From Letharia columbiana (Eukaryota; Ascomycota; Lecanoromycetes; Lecanorales; Parmeliaceae), in NCBI RefSeq assembly GCF_014066305.1, contig NW_023501057.1:1-64000 (forward strand): DNA of 64,000 nt, read 5' to 3'. The notes below the pieces were generated by a model. It ran no database searches and was not told the origin of the DNA. It saw nothing but the letters and a program-made list of their open reading frames with translations. A program made the translations under genes and the position numbers. Each line of letters opens with the position of its first letter. Position 1 is the stretch's first letter. Shown in pieces: positions 44,898-54,905 of the stretch.

Positions 44898-45911
44898 ATG
44901 CCAGCAGAGATTCTCAATCGACTCGAGGCCTCTGTACCAGAGATCGAAGCTTCTTTCGTCAACGAAAATATTGGTTCTTCCATGAAGGCCGACAGTCTGG
45001 ACCCACTTGAGTCCGAATTGAGGGCTATGAAATTCATATGGAAACTGCCCATCGTCTCCATCGATTTCCTTCATGAAGACGAAAAATTCTGTGGCATGTG
45101 TGATCGCAAGTACGATGACGAATTCAGAGTTTGCGGACGTAAAGAATCCCCTTGTTGTCTGCCATGTGGTCATATAGCAGGTCACCGTACGTACATTTCG
45201 GAGCTGACTCTTCCTGTGTGGTAAAGAAATTGAGTCGCAAGAAGACCTTTCTCCCCCCGAGACCTGTCTTGCAACTCCATTTCCTACCTCGAATAAACAA
45301 TGCTGACTTCGAAATCTGCGTAGAATGCCTTCGGAAATACCTTTCTCCCTACGAGTGTGGGTTCACAAAGTGTCCTTTCGTAAGTGCCCCTTCTAATTAC
45401 TTCTTCCCCTTTCACGTCCTTGCTCGAGCCTCAAGACATGTCGAGGAGCAGAGACACATGTTTTGCTCCTCAAACATACCATCGGACTCGAGAAACCATT
45501 TGAGAAGAGAAATGCTGACTTCGAATGCTGCAGTGCAAGGTCGATTTCCCGCAAACGTTCACAGATCCAGTTGAGCCCACACTGGCTACTAGCGACCTTG
45601 CATGGGTGGATGTCGATGACCACGAGGTTTTAGACGAGGGGCTGAGCAGACAGGTATCGCAACTGTCAAAGGATTCCGGAGCACCAAGCGATGAAATCAA
45701 GCGGTACCTCAGCATCGATGAGGTCCTTGAGCGCTCTCGAAGCCAAACAGAGGTTAATATGGGCACAGATGTACAAGACTTCGCCACTCAAGCTACCGAT
45801 CCAGCGGAGATCGGAGACGAAGAATTCCCAAAGAATCGCAAAAATGGAGGAGGTCCAAGTCTTGCACGTGCTGCTATGAAGGCTGTCGATCTGATAGCGA
45901 AGAAATTTTAG
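44898..45911 (+). CDS. RING-like zinc finger protein with two introner-like introns
   Basis: Three exons: 44898-45186, 45324-45379 and 45534-45911, giving 240 residues. Splicing builds one cysteine-rich finger spanning all exons: FCGMCDRKY, then CCLPCGHIAGH/QCLRKYLSPYECG, then CPF/CKVDF. This is C-x2-C ... C-x-H-x3-H-x-C ... C-x2-C, RING-like with a C-G-H-x-x-G-x-x-C-L core. The C-terminal half is acidic and Ser/Asp-rich, ending ARAAMKAVDLIAKKF. RING proteins are usually ubiquitin ligases, but no partner is implied here. Neighbours at 46.3 and 47.2 kb have similar fingers. Both introns (137 and 154 bp) resemble those of the CobW gene. Confidence 0.75.
45187..45323 (+). repeat. Introner-like intron C (in the RING gene)
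   Basis: Begins GTACGTACATTTCGGA, identical to intron A over 16 bases; contains TTGAGTCGCAAGAAG pairing with CTGTCTTGCAACTC; ends ATGCTGACTTCGAAATCTGCGTAG. Compared with intron A the 3' 25 bases differ at only a few positions. Confidence 0.7.
45380..45533 (+). repeat. Introner-like intron D (in the RING gene)
   Basis: Donor GTAAGT, different 5' end, but the 3' end AATGCTGACTTCGAATGCTGCAG matches intron C closely. It contains a strong hairpin GAGGAGCA...TGCTCCTC and the ACATGT words seen in intron B. Confidence 0.6.
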
Positions 45912-46321
45912 GGACCAATCTCAAATTGGACAGGAAAAAGGCATAGCTTAGCAAGCAAGAGAGCCTGGGAAGTAGACAGTCAAAACCCAAAGCATTAGTG
46001 ATACACTACCATGTCTTTCAAAATGTGAACCAAAAATGTATTCAAGCACGAATTCACCTTCGCTCCTATCCATGTTGACCCATTATGATCACACTCTGAT
46101 ACTAATAACAACTAATCATCTCTACAAGTGTTCAAGAACCTACTTTGCGTCACCATCTGAACGCATTGTACCACTAGCCCGTTTGACCGTCAAGACCCTT
46201 TTTGCTCGCCTAAACGCCCTACTAGGATCTCCCTAAGGCTTAGATCCAGACGCGCATCAGCGGAGGGCCCAAGGAGCTTCCAATCCTAACGTCCTTCCTG
46301 GCTCTACTCATCAGCGGTACT
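45912..46321. other. Intergenic between convergent RING genes
   Basis: 3' flanks of two convergently transcribed genes. Nothing supported. Confidence 0.4.
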
Positions 46322-46750
46322 CTATCTCTCGGGACCGTACAGCTCTCCACTTTTGGCCACCGTTGTGTGCTTTTCTGGAACCCGCAGTGCGGCGACACGG
46401 AAGTCGCGTTCGCTTCCGACATTTCTGTTGGCAAGCAGATTGGATTCGCAAATCGGGCACCGAGTGGCTTCGTAGATCGAAAGATTGGCGAAGAGACTGT
46501 TGCTGCCTAGTAGCCCGCATCTGGCACCCCTCGCCTTATCATCGTCTTTCTTGCATAGGATGTGACCGCACGCTAGCTCCACAACGTGTTCGAATTCTTC
46601 GTTTTCAACGTGCGGTGCTATGAAGAGGGGCGCGACCTTGTCGCTGCCAGTCAGCTTCTTGGTGATTGCCGTAGTCAGATAGCCGATGGACTTCACAAGA
46701 GACATGGAAGGTTTCTGCGAGCTTACCGAAGTTGTGCTTGACATGAGCAT
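46322..46750 (-). CDS. Small RING-like cysteine protein
   Basis: Single exon, 142 residues from ATG 46750 (46744 is an alternative; upstream in-frame codons lack ATG). The visible finger is VELACGHILCKKD...ARCGLLG...ATRCPICESNLL: C-G-H-x-x-C in the middle and C-P-I-C at the end, the second half of a RING. The first C-x2-C pair is missing, so zinc-ligand count is incomplete or uses other residues. The N-terminus is Ser/Thr/Lys-rich. Convergent with the RING gene at 44.9 kb and divergent from the one at 47.2 kb. Function unknown; possibly a degenerate paralogue. Confidence 0.55.
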   Translation of the reverse strand: MLMSSTTSVSSQKPSMSLVKSIGYLTTAITKKLTGSDKVAPLFIAPHVENEEFEHVVELACGHILCKKDDDKARGARCGLLGSNSLFANLSIYEATRCPICESNLLANRNVGSERDFRVAALRVPEKHTTVAKSGELYGPER

Positions 46751-47169
46751 TTTTTGAATTTGGTGATTAAAAGATCTCACAGGATGTGGGTGAGCGCCGA
46801 CAGAGGAAAAAGAAGACGAAAGTGAAGTGGGGATGGAAGCAACGTCCTGCTGAAAGTGTCAATGCTGCGATGCTGCAAGGTTGCCGGGCATGTGTTAAAT
46901 ACCCAGTGCTTTTTTCTAGCAGTGTTGCAAAGTATCATGACACAAAGAGCGTCAAGCTCGACTCTCTTTGTGGTTTTGGCCTTTTATCACAATTCATAAT
47001 GGCTTTGTTCGACTTTGAATCGATGTGTTATATGTTTCTCTTTGTTTTGATTAGCACTCCCCTTGACACTTACCTGCATGCTTGACACAAATATCTATAT
47101 TCCAGCACTCGAGTCTTACACCACAGCCCCAGATTTCTCAAATCATCAATCCCCGCACATAATCCCAAC
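46751..47169. promoter_or_regulatory. Divergent intergenic region between two RING-like genes
   Basis: About 420 bases hold both promoters. The part around 46920-47080 is T-rich on the plus strand; the leader before 47170 is CA-rich. Confidence 0.4.
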
Positions 47170-48135
47170 ATGGATTCAGCTTTGATCATCACTAGCATGG
47201 ACAGTCCACTCCAACATCTACGATCCATCCGAGCAGAAGATCTTTCACCCCACGAGCAGGCATGTCATGTTTGTGGGACTCCCTGGGGGTTTCCAAAAGA
47301 TGCTAACGGTCCAATGGAATATCCCGTCATTCTCACATGTGGATGCATTGCTGGCTCGTTGTGTCTAGAGCGATCGTTCGAAACAAGTCCGAGATGTCCT
47401 CTGTGCAAGAATGCGATCCGGATCATTGCGGGTGTTAACGCGCCGCTCAATCACAACACGAGGGCTCACTTGCGTCAACTCGAGCTGAGAAGCGGTGTCA
47501 ACGACTGGCCAATCCCATCGGTTGAGAGCCGACGAGAGATGCTGGACAGCGCCAGCATGGAGGAAGCAGAGCAAACGAAGTCTGACCTACAAGGTAAGCT
47601 GGGTGTACTGAACGGCTGTCACAGTACCTTCCTTTCCGTACGAGAGTTGGAGGTATGCATCAGCCTCGTCGACTATCGCCTTGGCACCGCCACATCAGTT
47701 GTCGATGCCCTCGACGCATTCCTTAAATGCCCGCTGTTCGATCCATCGCTCTGGGTAAAAACCGCAGAAATACGTGCATATATGGAAGGAAATTCAACAA
47801 ATCCCCTTCAATTCAAGTCCAGCTGCGGAAACTTCACAGATGGAGATTTGAGAGATGTGCTTATGTTGGTCAACATGCGAGCCGGTACCTCGTTTCTTTT
47901 GGACGAGTTGGAGCTGGTGGTGTCGTTGATGAATTTCGTCCATGGCAGTGGAGTGGAACTCTTGGACGTTCTGGGATTGCGAGAAGGGGGGTTGCTTTAT
48001 GTTCAGCCAGACTCGCTGGAGTTGCAACCGGTTGACGGAGAGCTGGTCAAAGTTTTCGGAACACTTGATATCCGTGTTGGTTCGAAGGACGCGGTGGAGG
48101 ATTTGGGGGATGTGTTTTCCCAGGCGGCCTTATAA
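47170..48135 (+). CDS. RING-like orphan protein with repeated LR...GT motif
   Basis: Single exon, 321 residues. N-terminal finger at residues ~34-80: CHVCGTPWGF, then ILTCGCIAGSLCLERSF and CPLCKNAI, that is C-x2-C ... C-x-C-x5-C ... C-x2-C, RING-like with Cys in place of the usual His. C-terminal part has two copies of a ~45-residue unit: FLSVRELEVCISLVDYRLGT and FTDGDLRDVLMLVNMRAGT, the latter followed by SFLLDELELVVSLM. The gene at 59.6 kb has a clear third copy (LSDEDLREALILANNRIGT). This motif is not one I recognise from named families. Likely an adaptor or ubiquitin-pathway protein by inference only. Confidence 0.65.
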   Translation: MDSALIITSMDSPLQHLRSIRAEDLSPHEQACHVCGTPWGFPKDANGPMEYPVILTCGCIAGSLCLERSFETSPRCPLCKNAIRIIAGVNAPLNHNTRAHLRQLELRSGVNDWPIPSVESRREMLDSASMEEAEQTKSDLQGKLGVLNGCHSTFLSVRELEVCISLVDYRLGTATSVVDALDAFLKCPLFDPSLWVKTAEIRAYMEGNSTNPLQFKSSCGNFTDGDLRDVLMLVNMRAGTSFLLDELELVVSLMNFVHGSGVELLDVLGLREGGLLYVQPDSLELQPVDGELVKVFGTLDIRVGSKDAVEDLGDVFSQAAL

Positions 48136-48498
48136 GGCGGTTCCTTGAGCTGAGTGCGAACTTTGCCTCTAGGTCTTCGACAACAAAAATAAAGAAAGGA
48201 GCGAGACTGGTTGGGTTGACCTTGCAGATCAAAATCCCGTTACGGGTGCAGTGTGGAGAACTCTGTAAGTCGATGAATCCTGGCTCTGCCTTAATGAAGA
48301 CAAACTAGGTATTGAATGTATAGCCGCTAAGGGTGCCCTGAGACAAGACGAATTTTCCGTTCCTATGGTCGTCAAGTCAGAGTAAGACTGCACGTGACTT
48401 GGACATCTAGATCAAAATGGCTCTTATATTGAGCCCACGTCTAGCAGCGATTATAGATGTTGAAAACATTTTGCTTCACAGTTCCAAAACACCGTCTT
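48136..48498. other. Intergenic, no gene seen
   Basis: 3' flank of the RING-like gene and a stretch without supported features. Confidence 0.4.
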
Positions 48499-48840
48499 TC
48501 ACCTTGCGAGGAAGCCTGTGTTGTCATACAGCGGTTTCACCTTGAGCACTTCAAATACTTCTCTGACTTGATTGTCATTTCTACTTCCAAACTCGTCATG
48601 CCTATCACCGTCGATGGCCTCGGCTTTGGCATTCAGATGCTCTTCGGTTTTGATCGATAAGCCTAGGATTGGCTGATCAGGAGTAGCCGGTCCTGACGAC
48701 ACGCCGTCATTTGACATGATCGCCTGCTCCAAACATCGCACATAAGCGCAGTGCTCTCGCCTCATTTCACGAACATGAGCCACGCCAACCCCCGTAATTG
48801 AGCGTAAAGGCTCAAGTATTTTTATGAGGTTTCGAGCCAC
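48499..48840 (-). pseudogene. Fragment resembling the C-terminus of a fungal F-box/DUF-type orphan
   Basis: The frame reads RNLIKILEPLRSITGVGVAHV, then REMRREHCAYVRCLEQAIM, reminiscent of the 'pLxxIRgvkxVxV' ending of a widespread family of uncharacterised ascomycete proteins that measure morphological or F-box-type domains. No upstream exon with the rest of such a protein could be found. I treat it as a fragment; a short independent gene is possible. Confidence 0.3.
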
Positions 48841-49403
48841 CTTTCCTTATTCCTCGAGTAGGTAGTCTTAAAGGAATACGGCTTAATGAGTATTTGTTTG
48901 ATACAGCGACCCTTGACTAGAGAATCTGCAAGTCTGTCCATATGCATTTTAATTCTCTTTTCTTTGCCAGTGAAGCTTTAGGATCATTGTAGAAGTCTTA
49001 CCATCTGATTTGTCGGTGTAAAATTGATTATTTGGATCGATGCGTTGCGCGCCACAGAACCCTATGCCAAGAACTCAGAAGGTTTTATACTCCTAGATAC
49101 TCGTACCCACTAGTTGAAGCTCTACCAAGATAACTAAGCAGAAAATCTCTCTAGAATTTACGTGAAATCTTTTAACGCGTAGGTGTACCGTCAATTATAT
49201 AGTATAGTCTTTTTGCCGTGCGGTCATTTGGCTTGCTATGACAGTCAATTGACGAGAGAGGTCTGACGCGACTTCACGTGTCATATGACAAATCCGCATC
49301 CCTAAGAAACATCCTGCTGGCGGAAATAGTCTAAGTTTCGTCCCCTCTTCAGTCCACACGCCATCCGACGTATGAGGCCGCACAGCAGTCTTCAACAGTG
49401 AAT
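48841..49403. other. AT-rich intergenic stretch
   Basis: Distinctly AT-rich with TAG/TAA in all frames, consistent with decayed sequence. No identifiable element ends. Confidence 0.4.
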
Positions 49404-50574
49404 ATGACTAACCAAAGTAGACGTAAACGCTCGCGTTCACAGATGGACACAGTGAGCTTGAAGAGCGGTAATAATCCTTCTAACAGTTCTGCGTCGACGA
49501 CAGAGGTTCCCTTGGGAGCTCACAGTGGAATTGAGGAGTCCGACACGCCTCTCGCACCCGCCTCTCGCACCCGCCTCTCGCGCAGGTTCGAAGGCCAGCA
49601 AGGGTGCCGACGCTGGTTGTCGTCCAAAAAAGAAGGTACTATATCTCCCCTTCACTCCAGAGTAGCGCTGTGATATGCCTTGATGCTGACCTTTTTCTAC
49701 CCCTCAAGGCAAAATTCGAGGCACCTTCATTCAAACCCCCTCCCTACGGAAAGAACTTCGCCGCAACACAAGCTCGGCGGGACATATACAAGGAGGTCAG
49801 TGAGAGAGTAGTGGCTATAGCTGAACATGAGGATCCTTTTATTGGCGAGGACAAGATGAAAATTGTATGGACAGAATGTGCGGAGGAATATAGCCGAAGA
49901 GCTGGCTTAGAATCAGCGAATACCCAGCTGATAACGACCGAGAAGGAGGATTTGCAGAAGGTAGATGCTCATAATTTGCAGAAGGTAGATGCTCATATCT
50001 CGAAGTACGATATCGCTTCTGACATCTCTAAGTTAATCAAACGGCAAAAGGGATCCCCGTTCTCTACTCAATCGACCAAACGAAGCAGACGCAGCGAGAT
50101 ATCGCTCTCCGAGTTGATAAGCTTTGTCTTGTGACCGCTACCGATCGAGACAATACAGATCGTTTACTACATCCGCTAGACCACAATGGAGTACGAGTTC
50201 CTTCGGACTCATGGTTTCATTATTTCACATTGACTTTCTGCAGGTACCTTCTTTTTTTGCAGCCAATCAAATTTTTGAATTCATCAAGTCTACCAAGGTG
50301 GGGGGCTCGAACAGCAACACACAAAGCAAAGCCTGGATAGCTAGCATTACACCGAATACCATCGCTTGGGTGTCGACCATACTTTATCGATCCCTCCTCG
50401 GCTGGATAAATGGGGCCCCCGATCGATCTCAACTGGAGAAGAGCTTTACAAAGGAACAGCATTCAGGTATGCAACTCTCATTGCATAAGAACTCTATTCT
50501 AACTCATAATATGAATAGCTATATACGAACGGCAAAAAAGCGTCTGGAAGGGTATGGGCGATAAAGAAGGGCTT
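49404..50574 (+). pseudogene. Frame-shifted orphan gene with a 13-bp tandem duplication
   Basis: From ATG 49404 the frame reads a basic Ser/Thr-rich start (MTNQSRRKRSRSQM) to DTPLAPAS. At 49548-49573 the 13-mer CCTCTCGCACCCG occurs twice in tandem, shifting the frame; the downstream sequence in the shifted frame reads RAGSKASKGADAGCRPKKK. A probable intron (GTACTA...CTCAAG, to 49709) then gives AKFEAPSFKPPPYGKNFAATQARR, followed by a helical region and a 24-bp in-frame duplication (LQKVDAHN/LQKVDAHI at 49951-49998). Further frame changes occur near 50085. No family recognised; it may be a mobile-element or nuclear protein relic. Confidence 0.45.
49951..49998 (+). repeat. 24-bp direct tandem duplication
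   Basis: TTTGCAGAAGGTAGATGCTCATAA is followed immediately by a second near-identical copy at 49975. Inside the decayed orphan gene; it adds eight codons in frame. Confidence 0.8.
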
Positions 50575-52752
50575 GCTCGAATCGAGCAACTTCAGATAAG
50601 ATTGAATCAACCCCTACTTATCGGTTATTCGAAGTTCAATCCGTACGCTTGCTGCTATGATGGCCATCAAACTTCGTCTGAGCCAGGAGAAACCCTAACG
50701 CAGAAGCCGCTTCGGAACAGTACTCCCGATGAAGAATTGCAGACCCAATCCAACGGGTTACACGAAGCCGACGGCCACGGACCTTCGTTGGATGGAGGGT
50801 TTGCACCTGTGATTGCGACTTGGGCGTGTTACATAGCAGAATATTGCAGCATTCGACCGCTCTCTTAGATGGTCATTGAATACCTACGGCTCGATCATGA
50901 TCAACACCCGACCACATCAATGAAAGGTCTAATCGGTGCACAAATGTGCAGAGGCTTGCATCGAGTCTTGTTCTATCTATATAGTTATGGACGGAGAAGA
51001 GAGTCAGTGAATTAAATCCCAACTCAACAATGTTCAGAAAGCCGACTGGCCGCTATGTAGAATCCAAACTTCGTCCACCCTCAATGTGATCAAGCCTCAC
51101 CATCAGGGGTAGCAATATGCACTCGCGGAGCGGAGCGGACGCCGTAACAGTCCCCAAAAGCGTTAGGATCATACTCCAGATTCCAAGTCGAAGTCGTTTG
51201 GTCGAACAGACCCACAGCACCAACGTCTTGACCAGAGCAATAGCTGCCACGCAAGGAACGCTCGATCTATTTCATTGTGCCTTCCGGTATTTGCTCCCTC
51301 CATGTCACGGACAGGACCGCCCGTGTAGACGTCTTGGCCGGGAGTTGACGGTGGTGGAGCGTCTTTCTTGCGTGACGCTGCAGCAGCTAGTGGGATTTGC
51401 GAAGGTGAAGAGGATCAGTATGGTTGAGATTGAGGGCGCATACGAGGCAGGTTCAGGTGGACACGGTAGGTTCTTTTTGCGAGCTGCGATCGATACAGTA
51501 TTAGTCTCGCTGGCTAAGACATTCGTTGGCTAGAGGTTTCAGTCTTCGCCGTACTCGAGAGTACTCTATCGTGTAAAGCTTAGTATGTGAAAAGCGGCCG
51601 GTGGCTAAAGGGTCAAGCTTACTGTTCGACGATTAGTCGATACCTTAAGAGCATATACTGAAGCTTCCCGAATTTTTCACCCCTGCCGAGCTGTAACCCG
51701 GATTTTGAGTGTATATAAGATTAGGCTATCAGTCGGATGGCTAATTTTCGGTTTTCTCAAAGATTATGCAATCAGGGATACGCTAAAAGTACTCAGCCGC
51801 GATGACACAGCCACAGTCTTCAGTTGTCGTACACGATCAGCGAAATATGTACTCGCCTTCAAAACACTCTTTGGCGATCAGACAGTCACAAGGCTAGAGT
51901 ACCTTCCTCCACAGCCTGATATCTCTAGCCCTTCTAAAAAGCCATTCTTGGACGTCCAGTGTTGTCATCACTCTAGATTGCACTGTTAAGACACTCGACC
52001 AGTCCAAGGTTTCTCCATTGACCTTGCCTGCGGATCCCGCCTTGCTTTCTCCCGCTTACCGCCCCATATCATTCCGTTACCCTTGAGCATGCATTCCAAA
52101 GATAACGCCTCGAGAAAAGCTCTGGTATACTGCTGCATTACAAGCAGGAGGAAAGTCTGATGATGCATCGATGGATTAATGTCCACCCCCGGCTCGACCA
52201 TCAAGAGCCTTCTCATCGCGAGGGCACTTCCAGGGTCATGACTTCTCAAAAATCAGCAGCAGCACACCGCTTCGGTCAAGGTTGGATCGGTCAAGGTCGG
52301 ATACATAAGAAGATGAACTGTACAATCAAACAGTGGGGCAGCCAGCTTCCTTATCACCGCCACGTCAATAACAGAAATCGCAAGCAAAGGAAAACACATT
52401 GTCACCTCGTAAAAGCGCATCTTCAGATCGACTACAAAAGGCCAACAACGAGCATTCGACAGCAAGATCAGCTTCACTGACCATCAGCGCTTCTCGACAG
52501 CCATCGCCTTTTCAAGAGGCCTCACAATTTGCAGCTGATGGGTTTTCGCACCCAACCCCAAGTAGCCTTGCTGAAAGTGGACAACAGCAAAGACTCGAAA
52601 TAGATGCTCAAGTTTACAGGCAAGCGCCTCAGACTGCCGAATCCTTTGACTCTGACGGCTTTGCTTCGTGTTCAAAGTACTCTGTGTGAGAAATTGGTAA
52701 CTTTTCATTGCGAAAACGGCTGTCTGTCGCAGGCGTGCCGCTAGAGAGATGT

Positions 52753-52802
<50 letters not shown>

Positions 52803-53025
52803 GAAGGAATGGAGCTCAAAGCCGTACCCCCGAACAGACCACCAGAGCGTTGCAGAAAAGGCTTAAGATTAGTCATCCGACTTTGGAGTTACCGGGCGCA
52901 ATCATGAACGCTGAAATTCAGATCACGGCATTTCGTTGCTTAGATCGTTGAAGCGCATATATACTGATGGCCTCATTTTAGGAATTGAATTCCGATACTA
53001 CAGAACTGTGAATTGAGTCCCCAGC
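50575..53025. other. Gene-poor region with possible transporter relic and microsatellite
   Basis: About 2.4 kb without a supported gene. Minus-strand 51053-51250 reads VAAIALVKTLVLWVCSTKRL, then LGIWSMILTLLGTVTASAPL and LDHIEGGRSLDS, which recalls the TMD0 region of fungal ABC-C transporters (hydrophobic helix, short loop, helix, LEHxRSxRPS-like end), but nothing else of such a gene remains. Other ORFs (51117-51533, 51986-52249, 52399-52689) have no recognisable features. Confidence 0.3.
52754..52803. repeat. (GAAA)n microsatellite
   Basis: About twelve perfect GAAA units followed by GGAAGGAA. Likely length-variable. Confidence 0.95.
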
Positions 53026-54905
53026 TCACTCCTTTGCTTCTCTAAGCTTGACCTTCAATTCGCCCATCGTTTGCGCTATGCCGCAGTCTGTCCATTCCAT
53101 GTCCGCCTCGCTTGTCCCGTGCACGGTCATCTCGAATCTGCGGAAAAGATGTCCCAGGGTGAGATATAATTCCGTGTACGCCAAGCTGTACCCGATCAGT
53201 CAGCCATTGTGCCCAGCCAGGAGGTGGTGTAAGCGAGGAGTAGAACCGGGATGCGATCGTGGGAAATCTATATGCTTCACAGACGGGAAGACTTTGAAGG
53301 GACACGGACTTTATTCCCGGACACATTCTTGAACCTCTAAGGAACGGCATCATGTTCTTCTCCAGTTCGGTGGATTCATTGTCGCCAACCAGCCAACGCT
53401 CGGGACGAAAGACCTCGGGGTCAGGGAAGACGTTCGGGTCATGATGGTAAACATGCGCGCTGCTGGAGATTATGGTCTGAGAGGACGCAATCCGTTAGCC
53501 TGAGGAGGACTTGAGGTGAGTTGGTTGAGCAGGCACTTACACCAGGCGCAATGCGCTGTCCACAGAAGACAGCTCCTGCAGAGGGAACGACACGGGGTAA
53601 GCGGCCCGGAGCCCCAGAGGATGCGCGGAGGGTTTCTTTAATGATGCCGCGCAGATACGGGAGCTTTTCCAACTCGGCCCATTCGAGCAGCATATCTTTC
53701 CTCGGCATTGCATTCCGCAGTTCCGCTTGCAGTTTCCTCAGTATGTTGGGGTCTTGCAGGACGTTGTATGTCGCGAAAGTGAGCGCGTGAGCGGTACTGT
53801 CGGTGCCTGCGATCAGTAGGAGTAGCGTATCTGCTGCGAGCTCATCGATAGTAGGCTTGATTTGTCCTTTGTCCGCATCAGGTTTGAGTGCAGTGTCGAA
53901 AATGGTAGGGAGGTGGTCTGATGATTTGGTAGGCCGAGCTTTCAATTCTAGTATGCGTTCTCGGGCTACCTTGTCCGACGTCATTTGATTGAAATAAAAA
54001 ATGTGGAGCGTAGGCTCCTCACCCTCATGCACCACTTAGTGAGCGCTAAAGGCTCCATATACTTATCAAGAAACCATAACGGAAGCTTGTCTATCCACCG
54101 GAATAGCATCCTGAACGAGCTGGGGAAGTAAGCGACCCACTGCCCATACTTGACAGCCTCGCTCAAGGCCCTCGTCATCGGAAAATCAAATTCAGGTGAT
54201 TCCAAGGCGCCCAGCGGCTTATGGAACGTGAAGTTCATGATCACATCTGAAGTCAGGCACCGGAAACCCTTGCTGAGATTCACGATCTCCCCTTCATCAT
54301 CCGACGCCGCTGCTTGTAAGAAATCGAGGAATTTGGAAGACAGATTCTGGATAAGAGGCTCAGCACGTCGTACGGATTTTTGAGAGAAGTAGGTGCTGAA
54401 AAGGTTTCTGCGGGCCAAAGCGTCTTTGGTTTCTAGCTCTTGGAAGAATGAACCGTGGAGAGGTACGTAGCTAGTGTAGAAGGAGCGTTCCTTAGAGAAC
54501 TTTGTGCCAGCTTTGAATATCCTGTTATCTCAGATCAGCGTGTGGTACCCATCATGGCAGGTTGGACTCACTGATTGTATGCATCTATATCATGAATGTG
54601 GAGCTGATTAGGCCAGGCCCGAACAATGGGTCCTATTTTGATTCAGAAAAAGCATATGGTGACACAATGGTAGATTGACCATATTTAGCATGGAAAGCTG
54701 GCAGTATCTTGACATACGGCGAACTGCTTGAGCTCAAGTCAAAGAAGGCGCCGTACAGGTTAGTGATAGCAGCCAACTTGGGTCCAGGAAAGGCAGCGAG
54801 AGGGTGAAGTGTGAGGCGGTACACGATCTTGGCCAATAGAGAGGCAACGAGTGCAGCAGCGACGAACAAAAGCGCCGAAGCAGAGAAGGCATTAAGCAGT
54901 GCCAT
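53026..54905 (-). CDS. Cytochrome P450 monooxygenase (trichodiene oxygenase-like group), intact
   Basis: Six exons: 54905-54680, 54632-54572, 54521-54023, 53969-53541, 53476-53310 and 53185-53026, for 513 residues. N-terminal anchor (ASALLFVAAALVASLLAKIVY), proline-rich hinge HPLAAFPGPKLAA, I-helix LLIAGTDSTAHALTF with the acid/Thr pair, K-helix IIKETLR (E-x-x-R), FRPERWL, heme loop PFLRGSRMCPGI (F-x2-G-x-R-x-C-x-G) and, across the last intron, NLAYTELYLTLGHLF. All catalytic residues are present. The acceptor of intron 3 is the least certain. Heme mono-oxygenase of the ER membrane, probably secondary metabolism; no biosynthetic core enzyme lies within the window, so no cluster is shown. Confidence 0.88.
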
